DNA of 64,000 bases, from the NCBI GenBank assembly GCA_026770025.1, contig JAMXDE010000015.1, positions 620,001 through 684,000 on the forward strand. Reading direction: 5' to 3'. The notes under the pieces were generated by a model that was given only the letters and a program-made list of their open reading frames with translations, was not told where the DNA came from and ran no database searches. Position 1 is the stretch's first letter. Each line of letters opens with the position of its first letter. A program made the translations under genes and the position numbers. Below, in pieces: positions 12,305 through 21,436 of this stretch. This DNA comes from Craspedostauros australis. Taxonomy: Eukaryota; Bacillariophyta; Bacillariophyceae; Mastogloiales; Achnanthaceae.

Positions 12305-13108
12305 TTCTTCTCTGTGTGGAGTGGTACTATATCCCCTTGCGGAGAGTCGATCAAAGTGGATTTTTGGATCGGTTATTGCAGCTCCTCTCTTGCAGTCGAC
12401 GGTAACGATGATGACGAGGATGATGATGGTGTGTTGTGATGGACTGATTGTGTTCGTGTTGTTGTCTGCTGATGTTTGGCGTTGCGCTTTGGTGCGTTGT
12501 CGTGCGTTGTGGTGCGTTGGTGGGAGCTTGATTTGGTTTGGTTTGCGTCAGCGAATGGCGCCTTTTGTCCGTCCGTTGTAACGGAAAATAACGGCCATCT
12601 GGCCAGCGATTAGGAGATGTGCGTTCCAAATTCGACATGGAGAGATGGCGAAGTGTCATGAAGGCTATCCTAATTGTAGGTAGAATAGGCACGAATGGTA
12701 CGAATAGGGTGGTACGAAGGCAGGTAGATGGAAGGATGGAGTGCGAGCGAGAGAGTGCGTTGCCCATGCTTACATTCGAGCAGCCCTGTTCTCGAGTGGC
12801 CAAGCCAAACAGTGAATATAGGCGTTGCGCTCTCGTGGAGAAACAAACCTCTCTCCAGAGAGGGAGGGCTGTTGATAACTGCGAGAACGCAGGTAGAGAG
12901 CAGAGCAGGGAAGAGCATTCGAGTGTAAGGTTTCACATCGATCGCGAAGACAGCGACTGTGCAAGCGTCCAAAACAGGGTCCAATGGGGGGTAGGCTCGA
13001 TTGGTTTGCATGCAGCACTGCCACAATCTCCGCATTCCTGATCCCATTCTCGTCGCATTGTTCCTGCAATCACAGTCCTGTCCACAGCGCTGCATTGGTC
13101 TCTCTCTG
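12305..13108. other. Intergenic region upstream of the P4H gene
   Basis: About 800 bp between the P4H gene start and the 3' end of the next minus-strand gene. It probably holds the P4H promoter. GTTGTGGTGC-rich simple sequence at 12470-12545; no gene recognised. Confidence 0.5.
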
Positions 13109-13621
13109 TTAGAATTTGGGGAAGAATCGCACTGTTTTCTGCGCCAGTGGGTTCTTGTGTGCAGAATCCTTCTTTTCTGCCTCCAGCTTTTCTGCCTCCA
13201 GCTTCTCCTGCAGCTTCTCCTGCTGCTTCTGCTCTCTCACAGCCTTGACGGAGCTCATGTACCCGCTGACTAGGTTGGCCGTCATGCTGGGCAGTTGCTC
13301 ACCGAGGGATCGCGACATCTTGAGATTGTACTCCCTGCGACTTTCCATGAGGTTGCACATGCGCTCCCCCAAGTCGGGCTGTTCTATGGTGCGGTTCATG
13401 CCCTCCACGATGCTGTTGGCCATTGCAGTTTGAACGCGCGGGTGCTCCAGCACATCCGCCGTGAATTCGCCCATCTGCCTGACGAGCCATTCGCGTGTCT
13501 GCAGATATCGACCGCTTTTGTACCATTCGTAAAGGTTGGCCGCAATCGTGAGAATACCAATCAGAATGATGGTCAGCAGCATGTCCATGTACGTCATCTG
13601 TCTTTCTGTCTGTGTGCACAT
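13109..13621 (-). CDS. Small membrane-anchored coiled-coil protein, unknown function
   Basis: An intact ORF of 170 codons from ATG 13621; a second ATG at 13597 (MTYMDMLL) places the hydrophobic segment at the extreme N terminus and may be the true start. One TM helix (LLTIILIGILTIAANLY) is followed by a soluble domain of about 100 residues and then a highly charged, heptad-like Gln/Glu/Lys stretch (KLQEKLEAEKLEAEKK) typical of a coiled coil. The C terminus is basic/hydrophobic (VRFFPKF). I do not recognise a family. Topology suggests an organelle or ER membrane anchor with a cytosolic or stromal helical tail. Its reading frame has no competing long ORF with recognisable domains, and the Lys/Glu/Gln bias is real protein-like, so I take it as a gene. 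Confidence 0.6.
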   Translation of the reverse strand: MCTQTERQMTYMDMLLTIILIGILTIAANLYEWYKSGRYLQTREWLVRQMGEFTADVLEHPRVQTAMANSIVEGMNRTIEQPDLGERMCNLMESRREYNLKMSRSLGEQLPSMTANLVSGYMSSVKAVREQKQQEKLQEKLEAEKLEAEKKDSAHKNPLAQKTVRFFPKF

Positions 13622-14221
13622 GTGTGTGTGTGTGCAACGTGCCTTGTCGTTTTGGTGCTACTTCTGCCTCTCGTGTTGCTGCTCCTGCTGCTGCTGCTGC
13701 CTTTGCTGACTTTGCTGACTTTGAAGATTGTTGTGTTCGCTCAGCAATTGTGCGCCGTTGTTGTCCCAAGCTTGGTTGATGTGGGGTGTTGGTACGAGTA
13801 TGACGTCGACGTTCGGGCGCTCATGTGAGGGCTCTTCTCATCGATGTCGGGACAAGATGATGCTGTTTGTTGCGTGCCTCCTCTCCTTCGTGGAGATTCG
13901 CATTGTTCCTGTTCTGCGCTTCTGGTGCAAGCATTAGTCGTGTATAATCGATTACATTGACATTTATTTAGCCTGTACGGCGTCAGGTGATGCACACATC
14001 AACAATGCGAGACTGACGCAGCTGCGTGTGTTCGGCGGCCGCCGGACTCATCCTCGTCGATCACCTGCACCGGTTCGAGTATCTTTGGGTTGCGTTGCTG
14101 ACATTCCATGGCATTGCTTGCATCTATTGTTCTAAGGCTAGTCGTATGCCACAGCACTTCGCACAAACCTCATTGTTGCATTCATCCACTGCGCACAACG
14201 AGTAGGTGGCGAAGGATCAGA
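13622..14221. other. Shared divergent promoter region
   Basis: 600 bp separate the small membrane-protein gene (minus) from the VOC gene (plus). A CTG-rich simple repeat lies at 13677-13701. No further gene seen; the frame of the VOC gene is open back to 14108 but its upstream residues do not look like a targeting signal. Confidence 0.5.
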
Positions 14222-15442
14222 ATGAGATATCGAACAAGCGGGCTGCTGGGTGTGCTTGGGAGCTGCGCAAGCGTACTGATGACCAACCCATCCATGAAGG
14301 CATCCTCTTTCGCGCTGGAACGATCCACCCGCCGTTCTCAGTGTCGAAGCTTGGTACTTCCCTCGCAATACACGTGCTCAGGCGCCTCCAGATTTGGTTC
14401 GTCTTCCGAAGATCGCAGTTCCGCCGTAGCCAAAGCGCCGACGCCATCCGCACTACTTGCGTCGACATCTTCGGAAACCGCCGTCGACCGGTCGACGCTG
14501 ACACTGCTGGAGCATGTCAATCTCAACGTCCCAAGTCACGAGTACATCCTCCCGTTCTACTTCGACATCCTGCAATGCGGCATGGATCCACGCAAGGCGG
14601 CCAACCTTGCACCCGATGCACCCAAAAAGACCATCTGGGCCAACATGGGTGCTAGCCAGTTCCATCTCCCGTACGGCGATGTCGCGCAGACCATTCCAGG
14701 CATCATCGGGCTGCGCTTCGACTCCCTCGACGGGCTCAAGAAGCGGCTGCAAGAGGAATCCGCGAAAGACGTTGTGAAGGGCTGGACCGAACTCAGCGGC
14801 GGGAGGGGCGTCTCCATTCGCATCGAGGACAACTACGGCAACGTGTTCTTGTGCAGCGCCAAGCCAAAATCGGCTGCCAGCCAAACCAACTACCAGCAAC
14901 CCTACATCCGCCCCACCGAACTAGAGAAATGGGGCGACGTCGCCACGACGTATGGCAAGTCTCAGCCCGAGTGTCGAGGATTGGATTTTGTCGAGATCCG
15001 ATGCCCACCCAACACGGCGGACGATATTGCCTTATTCTACGACTCCGTCTTTGATGCCACCACCACCGTCCTCGATGTGGACGGTAAAATCGCCATCATT
15101 GGATTCGGCGACATCAATGAGAACGGACAGCCCGAACAGTCGCTGCTGTTCCGCGAATCACCAGACACTGCCGACGAGTACGACGGTCACCACATCGCCA
15201 TGTACGTGGGCGATTCCGTCTTGGATTTTGAACAGGCCTTCAAGAATGCCAAATTGGCGGACATCGTGTGGGTGAATCCTCGCTTCAGCGACGATGTCAT
15301 GGATCTTGGTGGTGCGCGCAAATGGAAGCAATTCCGATTCAAGGATATTGTCAACATCCAAACAGGCGAAACCATCATGGAGCTAGAACATGAGCTGCGG
15401 TCGATTGAGCATGAATCATGGCCGGGAGCCGCGGATGCTTGA
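14222..15442 (+). CDS. VOC/glyoxalase-fold protein with probable plastid presequence
   Basis: Single-exon ORF; I choose ATG 14222 because it begins a clean signal-peptide-like stretch (basic start, then LLGVLGSCASVLM), giving 406 residues. Residues 26-31 read KASSFA, an ASAF-like motif with Phe30, followed by an Arg/Ser-rich segment typical of stramenopile plastid transit peptides. The mature part holds a vicinal-oxygen-chelate fold: LEHVNLNV (about 96) opens the first beta-alpha-beta-beta-beta unit, with HLPYGD near 150; a second unit begins around 258 (GLDFVEIRCP). VOC proteins include glyoxalases, dioxygenases and non-enzymatic binders. The first-unit His in LEHVNLNV and HLP are candidate metal ligands, but the reaction cannot be read from sequence. 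It converges tail-to-tail with the glycosyltransferase gene 134 bp downstream. Confidence 0.8.
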   Translation: MRYRTSGLLGVLGSCASVLMTNPSMKASSFALERSTRRSQCRSLVLPSQYTCSGASRFGSSSEDRSSAVAKAPTPSALLASTSSETAVDRSTLTLLEHVNLNVPSHEYILPFYFDILQCGMDPRKAANLAPDAPKKTIWANMGASQFHLPYGDVAQTIPGIIGLRFDSLDGLKKRLQEESAKDVVKGWTELSGGRGVSIRIEDNYGNVFLCSAKPKSAASQTNYQQPYIRPTELEKWGDVATTYGKSQPECRGLDFVEIRCPPNTADDIALFYDSVFDATTTVLDVDGKIAIIGFGDINENGQPEQSLLFRESPDTADEYDGHHIAMYVGDSVLDFEQAFKNAKLADIVWVNPRFSDDVMDLGGARKWKQFRFKDIVNIQTGETIMELEHELRSIEHESWPGAADA

Positions 15443-15576
15443 AACCATCCGTGCGATATGATGCGATGCGATACGGCATGCTACGACATGATGCGATGCG
15501 ATACTGCGTGTATTAGTCAGGTCAATTTCATTCTACTGCATGATAGCGGCAAAATGTACACACTTTAACGCTTTCG

Positions 15577-17445
15577 TCAGTTTATCGTGTAGGCAGAGTT
15601 CCCGCTTGGGCACATCTCCTCATACGGGACATTGACCAGCGTCAGCGGACACCCGAATACTAACTCCTCCATGCGATGATACGACCGATGGTACCCCATC
15701 GAAACCTCCCAACCGCGTTTCGCAATGGCCTGCCGTTCCTCATCATGCTCCAAGTAGTATTCAATCTTTTGATGCAAATCCTGTACGTCCTCAAAGAACA
15801 CGACACTCGTACCATTCTCTAATCCTTTCGGTAACGATAGCATGACGTCCGACAGCACCATTGCACCTGCCGCCAATCCCTCCATCAACCGGTAATGATC
15901 TTCCCATGCATCCCGACCCGTCGTGACGATGATCTTGGTCGATAGACAGGCCCGGGCATAGTCCAACGAGGCCGTGGTCCGCCCCGTGCGTCCCGTCGGA
16001 CCGGACGTGCTGGTTTTAGCACGGATCGTGATGTGCGGCGCATCGCGCCGCGGCTGTCCGTGCAGCTTCATCACGGTACGTGTGACGTCGTTGCGGTAAG
16101 ATCCGTAGCCGGAGTTGATGATGGGCCAGAAATGCGCAACGTCGAACTCTTCGCGAACTCGGCTATACGGTGGCGGCAAGCAAGATTCGTCCAATGGCCG
16201 ATCGCGAGCGTAGCGCATCGCATCCCAGTGCTTGGCTGGATCGTCGGCGCCGCGGAATGCATCATGCAAAGCCGTGCCTGCCTTCTTCTTTGCGTCGGAT
16301 AGCATATCGCTCAGAACGCGCTTGAGACTGTTGACATGATCCGTGCGCACTGTGTAGGGCGCATGCTTCGTCGGTCCTCCCGCCGTATTCGCCTGTTCCG
16401 GCATCTCCAATCGACCGATTTCGAGCTTTTTCGACGTGGAATTGTACTGTCGACCTTTGATGATCATGCGCGTTGCGGTGCGGATATGGGGTTTGTCCTG
16501 GATGTTTTGCTGGACGGATTTGTCGGTGATGTTGTCATGCAGGAGGATCTTATTGTAGAACACGTTGACGAAGAAGCGATCGGAATACTCGACGAGCAGG
16601 AGCTTCCATTTGGCGTTGATCCCGTCGAACCAGAGCTGCTGCAGGAAGGAATTCTTGCGGAACTCTTTCTGACTGCGCGCGCGGATGACATCCAAAACCC
16701 ACAGCTCGACATGCGTTTCGTTGTGGACAGTGCAATTGCTGCGGTGGTGAAGGTATTCTTGGATCGGATTGACCTGCTCCGGCTTCTTTTTATCGATGAA
16801 CTCGGGATCATTCTTGGAAACGAGATTGCAGAATTGCACGAGCTCCATGAAGTTGGACGACGCGATGCCATCGTACATGATGTGGATGCTCTCGCCTTGC
16901 ATTGGCAACGCGGTGCCAAGTCCAACTCGCAAAGGACGATGCCGGGGTGCTTTCCGTAAGGGATGCTCAACATCATGCTGTGCAATCATATTCCTCGCAC
17001 CTCCGGATGAAGCAGCGTCCGAGTATTCCAAGTCAGTAATGTTGAAAAATGGACAACTCTTGTGAATGCCACATTCCATCAGCTCCGAACTGGTCTTCAA
17101 CTGCACTCGCCTGGCAGCGTTGGGTGCAAGGCGGTCTTTGAGTTGCTGCGCTTGGGCTGGGCTTGGTTCGCCCAGTGAGGCAGGCCGCGGTTGTTCGATG
17201 ACAGAAACGTTGAGGTGCTCCCACGAAATAGGCTCTGGAAAGATGGATGATCGCGTCGATTCGTAAATCAAGTTGACAGAGAGCAGGCCCCCTGTAAACA
17301 AGATCACGTACATCAGCGATGCTGTGCTGAAAGAGGACTTCGTGCACTGCTTCTTGCGCTGCCGCTTCACCTGCTTCGATCTTGTCTCTGACGCAGCAGC
17401 GGCCGTCTTTCCATCATGCCGAAGGTCTCTGGATGGTTCACCCAT
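15577..17445 (-). CDS. Type II membrane glycosyltransferase, RXYLT1/TMEM5-like
   Basis: Intact single-exon ORF, 622 residues. A short basic cytosolic tail, one TM helix (about residues 43-61), and a Pro/Gln-rich stem precede a luminal catalytic region, the layout of Golgi glycosyltransferases. Near residues 513-570 the segment DAWEDHYRLMEGL, then SLPKGLENGTSVVFF and a helix with YYLEHDEERQAIA, matches the C-terminal sugar-nucleotide-binding half of the GT1-type Glyco_trans_1_2 fold as found in RXYLT1 (TMEM5), which in animals adds xylose to the ribitol-phosphate chain of alpha-dystroglycan. An alga has no dystroglycan, so the acceptor here must be another glycan. Several N-glycosylation sequons occur in the stem. 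Family-level assignment is good; donor and acceptor are unknown. Confidence 0.78.
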   Translation of the reverse strand: MGEPSRDLRHDGKTAAAASETRSKQVKRQRKKQCTKSSFSTASLMYVILFTGGLLSVNLIYESTRSSIFPEPISWEHLNVSVIEQPRPASLGEPSPAQAQQLKDRLAPNAARRVQLKTSSELMECGIHKSCPFFNITDLEYSDAASSGGARNMIAQHDVEHPLRKAPRHRPLRVGLGTALPMQGESIHIMYDGIASSNFMELVQFCNLVSKNDPEFIDKKKPEQVNPIQEYLHHRSNCTVHNETHVELWVLDVIRARSQKEFRKNSFLQQLWFDGINAKWKLLLVEYSDRFFVNVFYNKILLHDNITDKSVQQNIQDKPHIRTATRMIIKGRQYNSTSKKLEIGRLEMPEQANTAGGPTKHAPYTVRTDHVNSLKRVLSDMLSDAKKKAGTALHDAFRGADDPAKHWDAMRYARDRPLDESCLPPPYSRVREEFDVAHFWPIINSGYGSYRNDVTRTVMKLHGQPRRDAPHITIRAKTSTSGPTGRTGRTTASLDYARACLSTKIIVTTGRDAWEDHYRLMEGLAAGAMVLSDVMLSLPKGLENGTSVVFFEDVQDLHQKIEYYLEHDEERQAIAKRGWEVSMGYHRSYHRMEELVFGCPLTLVNVPYEEMCPSGNSAYTIN

Positions 17446-18674
17446 CAGAGATCAAGGTTGTGCTGAATTGTGGATTCGCCCTCTTTATCGTCCTGACTCA
17501 ATGTCCAATGAATGGCTGAGTGCTTGGAGACATTCAAGATCGCAAATCCGAGCAGGAGGAGAGGTGTGGGATGTATAGCAGAGTGTGTACCTACTCGTGC
17601 GGGATGACCATCCGAAACAACAACGACCAGGTTCTTTCCAGAAAACACACAACCATCAGCATGTGCGAACTCCTCCCACTGGAGCGACTTAGCGCAACCT
17701 AAAATTGTATCTCGACAAAATTGCCTCTCGAATTCGACTTGAGTATTTCGCTAAGAATTAATAGATACCCCGATGCGTCAAAGTTCCACCGTGGTGCCGA
17801 TAGAGAGCAGCAGGGCGTGGCACCCTGCGCTATCTGGATATCGTACTCTCTCTCTCTGCACTTGAAGAGAGAGGTAGTGCTCCTGCGTACCTCAGCTGCA
17901 GGCATCTGGGCTTGGGCCAGGGAAGTCCACTGTTGCGTTGGCAATGGTGTACGTGAGTGAGATGTCTCCCCGACAAACATCTGTTTTCAGGCAATCCATA
18001 CACTTCTCGCCTTTGCTGCCATGGCAGGCTCGCTGTTGTGGACAGGAAGCACGACTATTCTAGAACAACCGACGCATGGTGGCATTTGTAGTTCATACAC
18101 GATGGCAAGGCCTTGAGCTTGTCTGCTCTGTGCTATTTTGTTTGGCTCATTGTTGTGGTCCATTGCTATCTGTCACTACTTCGTTGCCATCAGTGACAGC
18201 GGCAGCAGCAGTCGAAATGGAAGTGCACAGTAGAGTAGAGTACCCTCCGCTCAAATTGAATCCAGCTCAGCCGGATTGGCTTGTGGCATGTGTGTTCGAC
18301 AAAGCTGTCGATTGTTTGTTGGTCTATGGCCTGTGTTGTCGTTGTGGTGTTCTTTGCTGTGGTGGTTTTTGCTTTCTCGTGTTTGATGTTGATGGTTCTG
18401 TCAGCTTTGTGCCACGTATCAAGCAAAATGTCATGAGTACTGTCAAAATGGATTGTCGCTGACCGCTCAAAACCACAATTCTCGTTCTAATTTGCGCAGA
18501 AACTGGCGTCAATATTACATTTTGTCTCCCCCAGTCGAGCCCACTTTCTCAGGACAGAGCAATCCAGGTTAGCAACCATCATCTAGTTGGCATTGGCAGG
18601 ATCTGCTTGACTTCGCGCACCGGGACCCGCGTCCACAACCCTACTCGAAGCGGGCACAGGTCGCGCCTGCCAAT
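17446..18674. other. Intergenic region between two minus-strand genes
   Basis: About 1.2 kb, containing the glycosyltransferase promoter near 17446-17700 and, at the far end, the 3' UTR of the CIA30-like gene. A CT-rich microsatellite with a nearby GA run (17848-17873) can form a small hairpin. The 128-codon ORF at 18076-18462 (plus) is Cys/Leu-rich low-complexity and not convincing. Confidence 0.45.
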
Positions 18675-19292
18675 TTAGCAACCGACTGCCTTGATGGTGA
18701 GGATATCAGCCTTAAAGTGTCCCATAACTCCTTCAGCCCAGATCTCCATGAACTGGATGTTGGACAGCACAGCTGAGGTTGGGCAGACACTTGGGTCAGC
18801 AGAGCATGGGGTGGTGATTCTGCCAGTGACAAAGTCCCATTCGTTGCTGAAGTCGCTGAATGGGATGGTGTATCCGTTCTTGCCTGATCCAGAAATAGGG
18901 ATGGGGGCGCGCCACTCGAATGGAATTGGATCGTTGGGACCCGGAGGCTTATTTCCGAAGGCGATGTAGTATCCATCGTAGCCATTGATGGAGTTCATGG
19001 TGATCTCGATGGCAGCACAGCCAGCGATGCTTGGGAAACCCTTGGTGCCAACGGCCTTGACGAATCCTGGTGCGCCGAGGAGAAAGCAGTACTTGACAAA
19101 CCCATCAAAGTTGACATGATCAACTGCCGGAATTAGATGGCCCATGGAGACTCCACCAGGAATGACGTCGTCAGTCCACACCTCCCAGCCGCTGTAGCCG
19201 CCGGCAAAGTCCTGCAAGAGGACGTCGGCGTTGGCGGCGGAGAACATGCCCATGAGGGCGGCAGCGATGGCGGAGGAAACGGAGAGCTTCAT
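18675..19292 (-). CDS. Secreted CIA30-like (galactose-binding-fold) protein
   Basis: 205 residues from ATG 19292, chosen because it starts a textbook signal peptide (MKLSVSSAIAAALMGMFSAANA); the frame is open further upstream but those residues do not resemble a mature protein. The rest is a single beta-rich domain resembling CIA30/CBM11-like folds: DFAGGYSGWEVWTDDVIPGG near the start corresponds to the family's W-x-nDgVMGG segment, and IPFSDF, an Asp/Trp strand and a final LTIKAVGC complete the jelly roll. In other organisms CIA30-domain proteins assist respiratory complex I assembly or act in secreted or plastid contexts; with a signal peptide and no transit motif this one is probably extracellular. 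Four or more Cys suggest disulfides. Moderately sure of the fold, not of the role. Confidence 0.68.
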   Translation of the reverse strand: MKLSVSSAIAAALMGMFSAANADVLLQDFAGGYSGWEVWTDDVIPGGVSMGHLIPAVDHVNFDGFVKYCFLLGAPGFVKAVGTKGFPSIAGCAAIEITMNSINGYDGYYIAFGNKPPGPNDPIPFEWRAPIPISGSGKNGYTIPFSDFSNEWDFVTGRITTPCSADPSVCPTSAVLSNIQFMEIWAEGVMGHFKADILTIKAVGC

Positions 19293-19499
19293 GGTGTTGA
19301 TTGTTTGATAGTTTGTTGTTGGCTTTTGGCGTTTGGTGGGTGAATCAGTCCAAGTTATGCTTTTTGTGAGGATGTGGAGACATTGTTGCATTTCATTGTC
19401 GGAGATATAGGCGATGTGAGCGCACAGACGATGCGAACGCAGAGGCGGTACCAAAGGATCGGAAGTTGGAGGTTGGATTGGTGTTGAATGCGATTCTAC

Positions 19500-20465
19500 T
19501 GCCTCAAAGAGCCGGACCCAAATGTTTGGCGATGTTTGGCGATGTTTGGCGATGATTGGCTACAGATTTTGGACCCGTTTTTCCCAAACTCAGACTTAAA
19601 GTTATAGACACTCAATCGAATATCTCTTTGCATCTACCTAAACTTAAGACTCAGGGCTATCCAGGCAAGCAATAGCATTATCTTGTTGTTACTACTATCT
19701 AGTCGATCTTTTTGTGTTTGTTGACCCCCTTGGTGTGGTTTTGCCCTCGGACGACGGACGGACCGGGTTTTGTTTGGCGATGTTTGGCTACAAGTAGAAT
19801 TCTACAGGAGTCCGGTAGGATCTTGCCTCTTTTTTCGAGAAATTCGACTCTCCATCTTTGAAGTCTCCGGACTTAGCGGTCTTTGGCTCAATCTGTACAA
19901 TATATATCATTTAAGAATGCTCTCTCCGAGGCGGTCACAACCATATGGTATATATTGAGTTTGAGTGCGATGGTATGGAGATATGCTTGCGTTTAGTGCT
20001 CCCATGGAGGTCGGAACGATATTTGACCACTCGGATCCCCAATTTCGGCGGCAAGTTTGGAGAATTCTGGTTCCAATGCTAGCGTCATCATGACGTCATC
20101 GATGGTTGGATCAGTTGTTTGGAACAACCAGAACAGGAAAACAAGCCAACCAGAAGCCAAAAACGTCCGTGAATGATGGGGGTGCTTGACAGATCACATC
20201 AGCGCTCACCGAGCAGGAGAGCAACAGACACCAAACTTTAGGATTGTATATATATATTATATACGATACTACAATAGAAAGACGAGTACAGGAACACGCA
20301 CACGAGCTAAGTCCGGAGAGTTTAACTTTGGTTGATGCTGTTCTTAGCCTTTTTTTGTTCGGGACTTACGTAGAAAATGTACTACATTCTACAGAGCAGT
20401 TTCTGTGATCCAAACATCGCCAAACATCGCCAATTTGTTTGGCTACAGCCGGCTCTTTGAGGCAC
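19500..20465. mobile_element. 966 bp non-autonomous element with 16 bp terminal inverted repeats
   Basis: The left end TGCCTCAAAGAGCCGG (19500-19515) is repeated perfectly inverted at 20450-20465. Next to both ends are TTTGGCGATG repeats pointing inward (three at 19521-19551, two to three inverted at 20410-20432), with another copy at about 19772-19790. An inner 13 bp inverted pair (CTCCGGACTTAGC near 19865, its complement near 20308) adds further symmetry. CTAC directly flanks both ends (19496-19499 and 20466-20469), a possible 4 bp target duplication. There is no ORF of note, so this looks like a MITE-type DNA element. Superfamily not recognised. Confidence 0.75.
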
Positions 20466-20783
20466 TACAGCCACTGCAGTCGGTGCCCGTTGCGGATCTG
20501 TCACTGCAGCACTGATAACTGTCGTGTCTCGTTCCCACCAATAATTCTCAACCACCCCAAGTGAGAAAGATTCAGAAACAACCTGAAACGACGAACCAGC
20601 ATCTGCGAGGTCTGTTTGGTGTGGCCTTCCCAGGAGGACAACGGGAACGAATCCAAACAAGTCCTCTATTTGAGGACTTTCGCATTCTGTTCCCCGGCCC
20701 CTGTGTCATGTCGCGGTTCGCATTGACTCTCGAGTACGAAACCCGCACAGGACTGATTCGTGACAGAATCCTGCTTGAATTAA
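20466..20783. other. Short spacer between two DNA elements
   Basis: 318 bp between the TIR element and the TTAA-flanked transposon. No gene or repeat recognised. Confidence 0.5.
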
Positions 20784-20937
20784 GAGCCCGATCAGTGAGT
20801 CGACCTGCACTCCGTTATTGGCGTCTATAAACTTTATCTTGGATATCCCAACCAAGCACATATTCGTAATCCTTGCAGGTCTAATACAAATAATTAACCG
20901 ATGGATTTTTTAGTTAGATCCTATTTTAAGTTTTATG
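20774..20937 (+). repeat. Left inverted repeat of the TTAA transposon
   Basis: It matches 26705-26868 on the opposite strand through GAGCCCGATCAGTGAGTCG, TTGGATATCCCAACCAAG and the TATTTTAAGTTTTATG end, with scattered substitutions. Confidence 0.88.
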
Positions 20938-21436
20938 CATATTCAAAGGTTTTGGGAAGTCGTATGGGTCGATCCCCGTAAAATTCCTAGTTGTTTCGCA
21001 GAAAGTTCGATTATGTTCTCATGCATTTATCGTATGTCACCCAGTCATGGAATAGGCGCCGGGATTGTCGTTCGTTTGGTACGCGTTAAATACACGTTAG
21101 CATCTGCGACATGATCTCGCATTTTGCTCGTCACAACACACATGACACAAAACACATCACACAAAACACAAAACACATCACACAAAACACATCACACATC
21201 CAACATCATCGTCATCCGCTCACAACTTCGGAAATCATCGCCACTCTTTCGCTCCATTTCACAACTTTCCTCGCCAATGCCATGCGCACTCGCTGTTGTG
21301 TTCCATGCTTGTGCTCGCTCTAGTAGTGTAGTAGTAGTAGTAGTTGTTGGTGTTGGTGTTGGTGTTGTTGTCAACAAATGGTCGACCTTGCATTGTATGC
21401 TCTCCGTCGTCACTTCGTCTCATACCAGTGCAGTTC

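Noticed and set aside
18076-18462. 128-codon plus-strand ORF
   Set aside because: Cys/Leu-rich product with no recognisable domain in an AT/GT-rich intergenic stretch.
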